A stretch of DNA of 64,000 nt from Xiphydria camelus (lineage: Eukaryota; Arthropoda; Insecta; Hymenoptera; Xiphydriidae), in NCBI GenBank assembly GCA_963678675.1, contig OY783193.1, forward strand, positions 5,401,501 to 5,465,500, written 5' to 3'. Shown here piece by piece: positions 44,100 through 54,621 of this stretch. The notes beneath the pieces were generated by a model. The model saw only the letters and a program-made list of their open reading frames with translations, ran no database searches and had not been told where the DNA came from. Position 1 is the first letter of the stretch. Each line of letters opens with the position of its first letter. Made by a program: the position numbers and the translations under genes.

Positions 44100-44330
44100 A
44101 TTTTTTTAAATTCAATTCGTAATCTGTAAACATAGGTATTTAATATCTCACAATGAAACTTTCGGGAATTCAATATAAGTGCAATTTTTCGTAAATATGT
44201 TGCTACGATAAATACAGCGATTAATTCGAATTATTATACATTATAACATAAGCGCGTGGCAATTTATTTGTAGAATATTTATTTTTTTTTAATTCACACG
44301 ACAAAACAAGCGTAAACTTTAGAATATTCT
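44100..44330. repeat. Inverted copy of the 175-bp dispersed repeat (see 40955-41303)
   Basis: Read on the minus strand it contains TCTAAAGTTTACGCTTG, AATTAATCGCTGTATTTATC and CATATTTACGAAAAATTGCA, in the same order as the tandem units near 41 kb. Confidence 0.6.
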
Positions 44331-45324
44331 GGGAAAATACGAGTAGCTCTATCGATCGAAGCATTACCGAGCTTCATCCACGACGCTCCACCGAAAATCG
44401 AAAGTCTTCCACGTTATTCCTCGTATAAATCGGCGCCGAATCGCGTCTCTCTCCGAGCGGGATCGCGCAGAGGTATCCGGGTGGCTTCCTTCGGGCGTCC
44501 TTAAGGAGCTGAAGGCAATAATCTCGATGGCTCGCCAATTACGTTCGTCTCGTGGCCATCTGCTCCTTCCCGATGAACACGGAGAAAGAGAGAGAGCGAG
44601 AGAGGGGGGGGGGGGGAAGAGAGACCCGGTGGCCGTGCGTACCGCTGCGCACTCCTCCCGTTCTCCACCTTTCTTCTATCCCCCTCCTCCCGTCCGCGCT
44701 AACCCTCCCATAAAACGAAACGCAAGAACCGAAATCGATGCCCGTGACCGCGGTTTGTCGCGATGATCACACGATCCGTCGTCCCTCCTCGCGCCGGATG
44801 AGGGGTTAGAGGAACTTGAGTTATGGGATATTGTGACCGCCGCGCGCGCGTTCGGCCGCGCCGCGGACACAGACCGATGTATAATTACGCCGAAATCGTA
44901 GTCGGTGATGGCCATACGGACGGACCCCTGTATACGCACACTCGCGTACTCGGGTTCTACGCGCGCACGGCGGGCCCGAAAATTGATCACGTACCCGACG
45001 CGGTCTGTCATTATCGGGAATAAAAGTCACCGCGCTACTAAAGAAATTTCGTGGGGCGACAATCCTCGCGGACGAGTGTAGGATCTCTCTTCGTATTTTC
45101 GACCGAGGATCGCTTCGGACGTCTCGGGCGCACGCGTGTAAGTGCCGCTTTGATTTGCGGGCCGCCGTGTAATGCTATTATTAAGTCGCGTTGTCGTTTT
45201 CGCGGTTGGATTTGCGACTGTTTCTTATTGTCGCTTCACTTTTATGCTTTCGTCGATATTAGTACTTTTTCAATTATCTTCGCCGGTATCTTCGTTATTA
45301 TTGGCGAACTCTGGTGTTGTATTA
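44331..45324. other. CpG-rich non-coding stretch with a G13 run
   Basis: G13 at 44604-44616 inside a purine tract. CpG-rich to 45150. No domain in the overlapping frames. Confidence 0.5.
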
Positions 45325-45482
45325 CACTCAAAAAAATTTGGCCACAACTAGAAAATTATAGTAATTGCAGTGATAATTTTTTTTCGCAATAGCAAGAATT
45401 CTTGCTACGCTAGAAATATTTTTCCAGTTGTGTCTGAGGCAGCCAGAAATATAGTTGGATTAGCTAAATACTTTTTTCAGTG
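45325..45482. mobile_element. 'CACTGAAAAAA..GGCTGCCTCAGAC' MITE (copy 3, inverted)
   Basis: CACTCAAAAAAATTTGGCCA after TA; TGCAGTGATAATTTTTTTTC, AGCAAGAATTCTTGCTACGC, GTCTGAGGCAGCCAGAAATA and ACTTTTTTCAGTG before TA. 158 bp with intact target duplication. Confidence 0.9.
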
Positions 45483-47146
45483 TAGGTACTTTGCAATGCT
45501 TTGCTTTTACAATCGTTTCTCTGGAATTTCGTTTAACTATTGAGATTATTGTTTTAAGGGGGCCATGGGAATTTTTCCGAGTTAGCTTCTCTTTTGGAAC
45601 GCTTTAGCTTGTTTAATTGGGTAGATATATTTATAACTGCAACGAATTTTGCATCGCTTCCATTATCGTTACGAAATCTATCCGCAAAACACGACGCATG
45701 AAACAATCCGTGAAGGGAAATCGATGATGAGTGTCCATCGAAAGAAGAAGGAGAAGCGCGCGCGTGCGCGCGGCTTCTACGGGAGATACGAAAAAGGAGA
45801 AAAATAGAATGTATGATACACGAAGAGGTTGGCGAGGTGGAAGGGGGACGACTGGCCGGCAATTATCCACGGTAGACGAAAAGCGACCGCTGCCCGCGCG
45901 CCGAGGGGCAACGGGCGTTAATTTTCTTTTGAGAAATAGGAAGCCGATTAGCATAGGAAGGAGGCGATCCCCCTATTGTAACGCGAGGAGGGCTCGCTTT
46001 CGGCCGTGTCCGCCGGACTCGCGGACCGTGGCGCCGGCTTCCAAGGGGCCGCGCGCGCGAGGCGCGAATGTGTCTCGGGAGAAGAGAGGCGCGAGAAACT
46101 CTCGAGTCTCCTATCTCGCGCGCGAGAAAGTCGCAATCGCACGCGCGCCCGCGCGCTCCGTTTCCGCAGGATGGATACACTCGCTCGGGCGTTTCGGAGG
46201 ATGCGCATCACTTTTTATGCGTTTCGCGATCAAACGTGAATTGGGAGAGATTTTAAATCCTCGCAAAAAAGAAGGTTTCTTTCCAGATGGACTTGTGTGA
46301 TCGTCGCGAGGTTCGTATAAAGTAAAATAATTGATTGCTCTAAAGTTTACGTTTGTCTTACCGCGTGGATTTGAAGAAATAACTACTTATTCTTAAATTA
46401 ATCGTCAGATTTACCCTAAAAAATTATGTTGATGAATTTGGAGCCGCCTATAACGCAAGAGAGTTTCATCATCTATATTTCTCCTTGGAGTCGAAGAAGC
46501 TAAAGGAAATAATCTGTACAATTATACAAATTGAAAAAAATACTTGCGTAATATTTCCAGTCGTCGTGAAACGGTCGAAAATATTGCCACGAATTTTGCC
46601 GTCAAAGCAAAACCAAATACAATATTTTTTTCAACCTACGTCAGCTTTTTCAAGGGATGGAGGGTTGTGTTACGAGTGAGTACGGATAAAAGGGGTCGTA
46701 CTGTACCCATATATCCCTTTCTCTCCGTATACGAGCCGAGGTTCGGGGAGGGCTCCACGTCACATTCGTTTCGAACGGGGTCTGCTGCGTGGAGCGAGGG
46801 TCGCGCAGAAAATAATTACGAGAGTTCGTCGTCGTGCCTGGCCCTGGCGAATTCGCTCGCGTGCAGCGTGGAGCCGACCGATAACGAGCTGCGCCGCTGC
46901 ACGGCGCTTCGTCGTATCGGGCTTCGCACGCGCGTGCACATACGGTGTGCGTATAGAGAGTAAAACGTTAATGACGGTTCTAGATATGGGATTTGAAATT
47001 GGATGGAAGAATTCGCACGCTTAGCGAAAAGGAAAATTATATGTAGGTACCTACCGATATACGCGAATCACGTGTTAATTCATAAAGCTTAAATATTAAA
47101 TAAGTTGAGTTATTATGAATCTTTCACAAATAAATTCAAGATTTTA
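45483..47146. other. Non-coding stretch, CpG-rich centre
   Basis: CpG-rich 45730-46200 and 46730-46950. A fragment of the 175-bp dispersed repeat (TGATTGCTCTAAAGTTTACG) lies near 46330. The 189-codon plus frame 45731-46300 overlaps minus frames and has no domain. Confidence 0.5.
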
Positions 47147-47254
47147 AAAATAAATCATTCCACTTATTCGCACATCAAAAAAAATAAAATTTATTTACGA
47201 ACCAATTTTATTTTATTTTTAATTGATGTGCGAATAAGTGGAATGATTTATTTT
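47147..47254. mobile_element. Near-perfect 108-bp hairpin (small MITE or hairpin locus)
   Basis: AAATAAATCATTCCACTTAT, TCGCACATCAA on the left is the exact inverse of TTGATGTGCGA, ATAAGTGGAATGATTTATTT on the right. The central part (AAAATAAAATTTATTTACG, CAATTTTATTTTATTTTT) pairs with a small bulge. No protein. Confidence 0.8.
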
Positions 47255-48207
47255 AGGCAGTTAATTTGACTGGTGTTTTACTGAGAGTCCTATTGAGCCT
47301 CGATTATCTCGAAACTCATGAGGTTTTTGTCGAAATTGGTAGAATACTATTTTGTAGAATATATTTCGATCTACAACAAATCTCTATAGCAGTATAGGCA
47401 AAAAATCCATAGATAACGAGATAATCACCCGCCGGAACGACCGTCTCAGAATGCGCTACCATACGGTAGTTCTAGTGTCAATTAAAAACCATGCGCAACT
47501 CGCGCGCAACAGACCATCGGCGCTTAAAATGAATTCCCTTTCGCACTGCAACCAAACATACAAACCGACTTCTCTCAGTTACCAAAACGAACGGAACTTT
47601 GCAATTCACGCCGGAAACATCGCGCGTGGCTAGACGCGAGAAAATCTCCGCGCCTACGAGGATACCGCGCAGTCCCGCGCGCGGATCCGCGTGTGGCCAA
47701 CCCCCCGCCCTCGAGTTATTAGCCGAGCCCGCTCTTCGTTAAGCCGGCGGGTTAACATTATAAATTTATCAGTGAGAAACGGGCGACCAAAAGAAACGCG
47801 TTGATCGAAAGATGGAGGTAGGAGGTTCACCTCTGACCTCCAGAAGTATTTCGATATACGCTCTCGTGCCGCGGAGATATTTATTGGAGATAATTACAAG
47901 AGCGGTCGTAAAGTCTTGGACGGGCCCGTTTCTTAGCTGATATCTTACACGGACGGGAGTAGAGAGGCTTGCGCGCACTCTATACGCGGTGTTCCTTTCG
48001 AGTCGGCTGCACGCGAAGGAGAGAAGTCGAAATCGAACGACAGTCGCCTCGTGTAATTCTCTACGCGAGAGAAAGTATCGTTTTTATGCAATTACACGTT
48101 GCATCATACTTTTTCCGTCGCGAATGAAATTTCAGATTTCTCCGAGAAATTCTTCAAGGATCACATTGAAAAGCTATAATTTATTTGATTTCTCTTCGCG
48201 TTGATTT
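47255..48207. other. Non-coding stretch with a second, looser inverted pair
   Basis: GATTATCTCGAAACTCATG (47300) and CATAGATAACGAGATAATC (47409) form an imperfect inverted pair of about 20 bp and may be a decayed foldback element. CpG-rich afterwards, with no gene. Confidence 0.5.
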
Positions 48208-48330
48208 TGTGAATACCCGTCACGCTGCGGCGGCCTGACGCCAGATGGCGCCGACCCTCTCGGCCCTCGACTCACGGCTCCCGGCCCACGGCTCTCGGCT
48301 CTCGGTAGTGGTCCGACGACGGGCAGTCAT

Positions 48331-48338
48331 TATATAAG
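48331..48338 (+). promoter_or_regulatory. TATA box of the ribozyme-bearing element (copy 2)
   Basis: TATATAAG, 34 nt before the first ribozyme base, the same spacing as in the 21.6-kb copy (21701-21708 to 21742). Confidence 0.5.
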
Positions 48339-48371
48339 AACGTAACTGCCGGTTTCTCACGGAGGACTACA

Positions 48372-48441
48372 GAGCGTCTAAGTCAGGAGTCGGCCTAGCC
48401 TTACTGACGAGACCACAGGCCGACTCCGGGACGAAACGCTC
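48372..48441 (+). ncRNA. Hammerhead ribozyme copy 3, all core nucleotides intact
   Basis: Stem III GAGCGU (48372-48377) pairs fully with ACGCUC (48436-48441). GUC triplet with C at 48378. Stem I UAAGUC/GCCUUA has one mismatch. Core CUGACGA (48404-48410) and GAAA (48433-48436) are intact. Stem II GACC/GGAC has one mismatch at the second pair. This is the copy most likely to retain some cleavage, with the C17/U1.1 bond between 48378 and 48379 as the predicted site. Confidence 0.87.
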
Positions 48442-48480
48442 GGCCGATTAGATGGAGACCACACCTTTTCGCCACAATTT

Positions 48481-49189
48481 CAATTCAGTACATTTCCGTG
48501 AGTTCAACAGATCTCCCTTTAACTTTGTAGGGATCTCTTTCGACAATTGAGCAATTAATTTGGGTATTTCTTACACGGTCATCTTCCTTGTCCACCCTTT
48601 CATGTAAAATCACGGAAGGTGTTCGAGCAATTTTTAACGGTATTTAAAATTCCAAATATTTGTTAAATGTTGGCGAGAAATATGAAAACGATTCAAGAGT
48701 TTTTGTCAGCTTTCGACGCATTCGTGCTGCTGATACCTCGCAAGTTCTCCCCTCGATGGATTTACTTCCCGACCACCCCGTATACGTATAGTCGCGCGGA
48801 GAGTCGAGGTGGTTGAAGATAGCACTCGGATAGCGAGCCGCCGCCGTGCAACTCGCGGAATGAAAATCGATCAGAGAGCCCGGCCCGCGAGGATCGAGAT
48901 GATGCATCGATATCAAAAGTTGCAGAGTGGTTTCGCGCTTCCACCCGATGGAATCGGTGTTTGTCGGGGGAATATGTCCGGGGCAATTTGGATTGGGAAT
49001 TATTCGCAATTTTCTTTATCTCGCTTCTGATATATATGTACCCGTATATATAGATATAGATGTACATAATTTATAGATCCGTTCCGAGTGTTATGCCACA
49101 CGGAGGCACGACTCGATATCGACCTCGGAGAGTCCGAAGTTGCAGTTGTAGCTGCATAGAGTCGCTCGCTGGTTTTCACGGGATAGCTG
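48481..49189. other. Non-coding stretch, no feature recognised
   Basis: Ordinary mixed sequence with TATATATAGATATAGATG near 49046-49063. Overlapping frames of 73-121 codons lack domains. Confidence 0.5.
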
Positions 49190-49428
49190 CACTGTAAAAA
49201 TTATTTGTATTTTTAATATACTTTTACACAAAGCTTTTTTCGAATACGTAATTATGAAAATTAATACCTGCATTCCGTAATTATGAAAATTAATATATTT
49301 TTATATGAAATTGCAATTTTAAATTTCATAACGGAATAAATTAATCTTCATAATCACGTATTAGAGAGAGAGAGATAAAAGCTTTATATAAAATTATATT
49401 ACATTTTTCAAAAATTCTGTTTACAATG
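49190..49428. mobile_element. 'CACTGTAAAAA' palindromic MITE (239 bp)
   Basis: CACTGTAAAAATTATTTGTA, CACAAAGCTTTTTTCGAATA, TAATTATGAAAATTAATACC, TTCATAATCACGTATTAG and TTTACAATG before TA. A (GA)n expansion of 12 bp interrupts the right arm at about 49363-49374. Confidence 0.82.
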
Positions 49429-50631
49429 TAGTACCTGTACAGTTGTACATAGTAAATAGAAATATGTCCTCACAGTCGATGGGTTCTAGCAATAAAGATG
49501 TAATAAAAAATGATGTAATGTAATAATAAAATTTTTTACAGTATATCGTTGTGGGCGTTGCGTATCAATTATTTATATAAGTATCTGTATTTTTTTGCAG
49601 AGGCGTTTCAGCACCGTCAACTTTTTATTACCCCTTGAAGCAAACATTTCGCATTTTCTAGGAATGCAACGCGTTTCGAAAGATTTTGCTCTTATTTAGC
49701 CACGACGGGCGATAAAGGTATTAAATACCATTTCTTCCTGTCGATGTTAATAAAAAGGACGTTTCGCGTGTGAAAAACGGTACCGCTGAAGATAATTTAT
49801 GGTTACAGCAATATCGTGATAACGAAACGTAATAAGATCAACGAGAAAGATCGCAGTTAAGGCTTTCTTATTGGCACTGCTGAACACGAAAACATCAAAT
49901 TTATGAGACGATAAAATCGATCGACGAAGTCGGCAAAGCCTCGGAATCACGAGAATAAGTGTTGAACGACGAGACCAACGGACGTCCGTTTCGTTTTTTC
50001 GCACGAATATTCCGCACTTGCGCGGAGACACTCCTCGACCCTCGCCGGCGGGAGGCTAACGGAGGAAACATTATTCTCCGGATTATCATAATTTGACTTC
50101 CCCTGAGACTCGCCGATGCTCCTGAATATGTATGGTTCGCTAATTAGAGTCAAGTGCGTCCGCGGAAGGAGGACGATCGCTCGTAACACAAAGTTCGCGC
50201 GTGCGAAGGAACGATGCAACAATGTTGCTTATTGAATCTAGGTCCTCCTCGCAACAACTCTTTTGTTCCGATTAGGATAGCCTCAAATAATAGGGTGCGG
50301 TTGATAATCACGATATAATCGCGCATAGACTTCCGGGTTGTATACCTATGTATAATATTGCCTCCCCGTAAGGAAAAATGATTTATTCGATTAAATGCGA
50401 AGGTTTACTTGCACGAAATAAAGTGCATTCGATGAGATAAACTCTATGGCGTAGTTCATTTCTGTTATAAATTCACGAGTGTATCCCTTCCTTTTTTCCT
50501 ACACTGATTGTGAGAGATAAATTGCGTAGAATTAACTCAACGTTTATCTATACATTAATAACTAAATATTTTATCGGCCCGAGTACCAAATATTTATTTG
50601 TCCCAATAAAATACTTGTTCTCAATAAACTA
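49429..50631. other. Non-coding stretch, no feature recognised
   Basis: TTTTTTACAGTATATC near 49533 may be another MITE terminus. The rest, including 49750-50220, has overlapping frames below 95 codons without domains. Confidence 0.5.
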
Positions 50632-50831
50632 CATTGAAAAATAATTGTATTTCAAATATACTTTTAAGTCAAGCTTTTTTCTAACACGTTATTATGAAAA
50701 TGATATATTTCTTTGTGAAATTGCTCTTTTAAATTTCATAACGGAGTATATTAATTTTCATAATCACGTATTGGATAAAAGCTTTATACGCAATTGTATT
50801 AAGTTTAATAGGTACAATTTTTTGTACAGTG
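50632..50831. mobile_element. 'CACTGTAAAAA' palindromic MITE (200 bp)
   Basis: CATTGAAAAATAATTGTATT after TA, AAGCTTTTTTCTAACACG, CATAATCACGTATTGGATAA and TTTTTGTACAGTG before TA. TAGGTA at 50809-50814. Confidence 0.83.
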
Positions 50832-51836
50832 TATATCGATTTGAGCCAATAAAATATTGAATTAGTAATAATACAAATAACCGTTCAGTTTAGATTCTAC
50901 GAAATGTTTCTCTCAGTGCATCCAGATAGGGTGCATTGTGCACGCTGCACGTATACTTAGAGCAGGTGGATGCACAGTGCCACGCACCGTACGATGGAAA
51001 TGCGCTTTTGGCAGCAACTGTACGCCGCGCTATCGCCCCTTAAATTGCAGCGTTACATGACGAACTGCCACTAAGCAGAAACGTTTATTATTCTATTATC
51101 ATCGCGAATAATGTAAAACGACGCGCTCGCTGTGTTGTCGACGGCCTGGGAGGCCTTCTGGCACTCTCATTCTCCTGCCTCCCTCTTTCCTTTTCTCTTC
51201 CCCTCGACAAAGCCGCGCCGGTCGCGCGTTATCTTCTCACCGTACACAATAATTCGCGATAAATGTTTCCTGCACACGCGCATTTCTCGAACTATCGCGT
51301 TGGATCAATCCGAGAAAAGGACGACGCGGAGTCGTCGCGAGCCGCGCGGACGGTACGAGTTTTGTAGTTGCTACTGAGGCACTTATACATTATGTTAGAG
51401 GAAAATTAAGAAGAAGCCATACATATTTTGTAAAATTGTGTTTTTTAAAGAAATCACTACAGCTATTGCATTTAAATCGATTGATCGTCGAAGGTAAAAT
51501 AAAATATCGAAATGTATTTATACTTATAACTGATAAAGAGTTTCGAAAAATGATTCATCCCCTCGAAATCTGGTGATGAATAGGCGGAGAAAATTTTTTA
51601 TTGTAAAAATTCCCCGATAATCATGGAATGTATAGGCATAATTGAAAATTTCGTGTTAGAATCGGTTCACTTATTTTAGTATGTTGAAATCAACCGATTC
51701 TCCGTGTTAATTCAATATTTTGTTGAGTTGAAATTAAAAGAAAGAATGTGTATTAAAATTAACACGAAGAATGCTAAATTATCGCGAAGAATTGATTGAT
51801 CTTCACATACAACAAAAATTCGTTGACCGATTCCGA
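50832..51836. other. Non-coding stretch with small hairpins
   Basis: GTGCATTGTGCACGCTGCAC near 50930-50950 is imperfectly palindromic. AGAATCGGTT / AACCGATTCT (51658 and 51692) form a 10-bp hairpin. TAGGCGGAGAAAATTTT near 51583 is a terminus of the GGCGG-type MITE. No gene. Confidence 0.5.
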
Positions 51837-52037
51837 TACTGTAAAAAAATTTGTATTAAATTTAATACAATTCTACATAAAGCTTTTGTTCAATACGTCG
51901 TTATGAAAATTAATATACTCCGTTATATGAAATTTATACGGGTAATTCCATAAGGAAATATATTAATTTTCATAATCACGTGTTGACAAAAATGCTTTAT
52001 ATAAAAGTGTCTTAAAAATACAAATTTTCCTACAGTG
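51837..52037. mobile_element. 'CACTGTAAAAA' palindromic MITE (201 bp)
   Basis: TACTGTAAAAAAATTTGTAT, ACATAAAGCTTTTGTTCAAT, TTATGAAAATTAATATACTC, TTTTCATAATCACGTGTTG and TTTTCCTACAGTG. Confidence 0.84.
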
Positions 52038-54540
52038 CACAAAATTTCCAACTTTACAACAATTTTTCCTCGGACATTTTTCTCCACGCATCCTAATCCT
52101 ACATTAATTTCGATGAAACGAACCATCGAGAACAATAATTTCTGTAGAATTTTTTATAAACCAAAATCTAGCGTCTCGTTTTTTGGAAGCGACTCCTCGT
52201 GCGCGATCTGCACGATATTACGCGGCGCGACTCGCTTAAATACCATTGTGAAATACCAACACCCGGGTATGTAATAATCCGCCCGTATTTCCATGGGCTC
52301 GCGAGATCGGCGCAGCGATTCGAGAACGCGCGGCGCGGAAGTGTAAGTTTCACAGCTGTAAACGCCGCTGTAGCGTTCCTCGGAATCGACTAGCATCTAA
52401 TTACGTACACGCGGATTACGCTTCCTCGGTAGAAGAACGCCCTGACGCGAGCGTTTTCTCTCTCTCTCTCTCTCTTTCTTTTATCCCCACGTGTCTATTA
52501 AGTACAAACTAACGTAAGATCGTAAGAGCGCGCCTTCCTCCGAGAAAAAAAAAAACGCAAGCCGTCCACTCAAACTCGTCGACGCGACTCTCGGGGGGAG
52601 GAGAAGACGATCGACAGATGCGTGACGTACGAGTAACGGGTCGAAATCGGTTCCGAGACGCTCGAGAAGATCGACGGTCGCGAACGTGTACCGCGCGCCG
52701 CGGCAATTTGGGTCACGCGTCCCGGTTCCTCGCGCGCCGCGCGTTTCCGGGTTGCGGGAATTAATAAAACCGTCGCGACGCCGCGCGTTCCAGAGAAATT
52801 CGGGCGAGAAAGACGGGCGACCCGAATGAATCGCAGAGGCGAACTTCGGGCGCGACGTCAACCGACCGACTTCGCCGAGCATCCGCTTAATTAATTTAGA
52901 ATCCTGGAGAGTTTAGCTCATCGACGGCACTCGCTGCGATTTGTCATCCGTAATTCGGTGTTTAACGCTCGTCCGCCACGCGGAACGCTAAAACGTAAAC
53001 TAGTATTCCCGTAAAACCGCTTTTTCTTCTTTCGAAGCGGATTCAAGCGGACGGCGAAAAGGTTGTTTCTTTTTTTTTTTTTTACGGTTAAAATCTGTCC
53101 AGCTACGTATTTATAGGTGCACTGACTTCTTCGTAATTCTATCTCTCGGTGCCGAGGTAATAATATGTATGAGCGTAACTGTTCTCGCCCGAGATTTCAT
53201 CACTTTTATGACCGCTGCGTTAATTATACGAAAACTGTGTATAATGAACTGGAATGCAATTATATTTCGATTCTGTGAATTCCGCTCTCCCCCCTCTGTC
53301 TGCGGTTGCCGTAAAATGTGCGGTTGAAATGAAAAATAGTATCCGTACGAACTTTGCTTCCTGAAAAAGTACGTAATACCTACATTTTTATAAGTCTACC
53401 GTTACATTAACAAATTTTCTCCCATAAACTGCACAGTTTTCTCGCTCAATCTTGAACGACAATATCTTTCCAGTGATTTGGAGCAACCGTATTATTATAC
53501 TTTCGACTACAAATTCTTGTCCAACGCGGAGAAAGAGATAGAACGTTCAAAAAATACATGCATATTCATCGAACGGTACTTTCTGCATTCCGCCGCAAAA
53601 GCGGAGCATATGGGCTGCGGCGTAACGCTTTCGTTCCCCGGCGAAGCGCGCGCGAGTTACCGCAGTGACAGTTAAATAATTTCGGGGCCGATGTCTCGGG
53701 AGCGATTCCGCACGCTCGTGACCGGAGCTCGAGCGGTAATTAAACCGAACATGCGGCGCGGCCAATTAAGAAAGACCGACGAGAAGATTTTCGGGCAGCG
53801 CGCGACACGCGATGCACTTTCGCCGAGGGCGTCCCGCGCGCGCGTTCTCTTCCGAGTAGCTGCTGCCGTCGTCGCGCTGTGTCACAGGAAGCGGCCGAAA
53901 TCAACGATACGGGATCTCGAACGGCGGCGGTGGTGACGGCAGCGGGGCAAGCGGCACTTCGGAATAATGCCAGATTCCGGGCGCATTAATTAGCAAAAAC
54001 GCTAAGTGGATTTCGTCACGGTAATTAGTCCGAGGAAAGAAGCGCGGCCTGCGGAGAAGGCGCGTTGAAGGTGCGAGTATACGGAGTACACATAGCACAC
54101 GCGCCGCGGTCCGAGTCGCATCCGAAATGAGCGAGGCATCACTCGCGACGTGGCGTAAGCTATACGGCAATTGGATACGATCGTGGGGAGTCTTAGTTCG
54201 TTCGTTAGTTGTTAGTAACAGATACTTTGAAAAAATAGATGTATTATTATTTTGTGAGAAACTTCCCGGATCGAAATTATAGACCTACTCGTTTAGGCTT
54301 AGGTACGTAGGTCGGTTTTTCATCGTACTGAAACCCTATGTTAAGCCTAAAGTATTCCGTTAGTGAACATTTCACCATCTCAAGGTTTAAAATAGGAGCT
54401 TATAGGCTGAATAGACCAATGGTAGGTCGAATGGAGTATTAAGAATATCAAAGTAGGGGTAAAATTTCAATTCGGGCCATTATTGAGTTGAAGATGTAAG
54501 AAATAAAATGCACCATACGTAGTAAGGTAAACGCACTCTC
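52038..54540. other. Non-coding stretch; candidate regulatory patches
   Basis: CpG-rich 52190-52990 and 53530-54180, with (CT)n at about 52455-52477. Segments 53690-53775 and 53960-54035 combine TAATTAAACCG, CCAATTAAG, GCATTAATTAGC and GGTAATTAGTCC with CpG-rich sequence and no MITEs. These are the best places to test for enhancer conservation. No coding exon recognised. Confidence 0.4.
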
Positions 54541-54542
54541 TC

Positions 54543-54621
54543 TCTGATAGCCGAACGGTTAAGACCAGTATTCAAAGACAAATCGAAGTTTGACAATCGT
54601 TGGTTCAATTTCAATCGCGAT
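54543..54621 (+). other. tRNA-like (Pol III A/B-box) degenerate element
   Basis: TAGCCGAACGG (54548-54558) fits the A box / D-arm with one change. GTTGG-TTCAATT-TCAAT (54599-54615) folds as a T-arm with a 7-nt loop and contains a B box. Spacing suits a Leu/Ser-type tRNA with a long variable arm. No acceptor stem forms and the anticodon stem does not pair, so this is not a functional tRNA. Confidence 0.3.

Larger units (their letters stand above)
48208..48476 (+). mobile_element. LTR-like element with hammerhead ribozyme (single unit)
   Basis: 269 bp from TGTGAATACCCGTCACGCTG to CACCTTTTCGCCACA, flanked by ATTT on both sides (48204-48207, 48477-48480). Colinear with the 21.6-kb element: GCGGCGGCCTGACGCCAGAT, GGCGCCGACC, CGACGGGCAGTCATTATATA, GGTTTCTCACGGAGGAC, ribozyme, GGCCGATTAGATGG. 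It lacks the second ribozyme. No coding sequence. Confidence 0.75.

Noticed and set aside
45731..46300. 189-codon plus-strand open frame
   Set aside because: Same GC-driven artefact. It overlaps three minus-strand frames and shows no domain.
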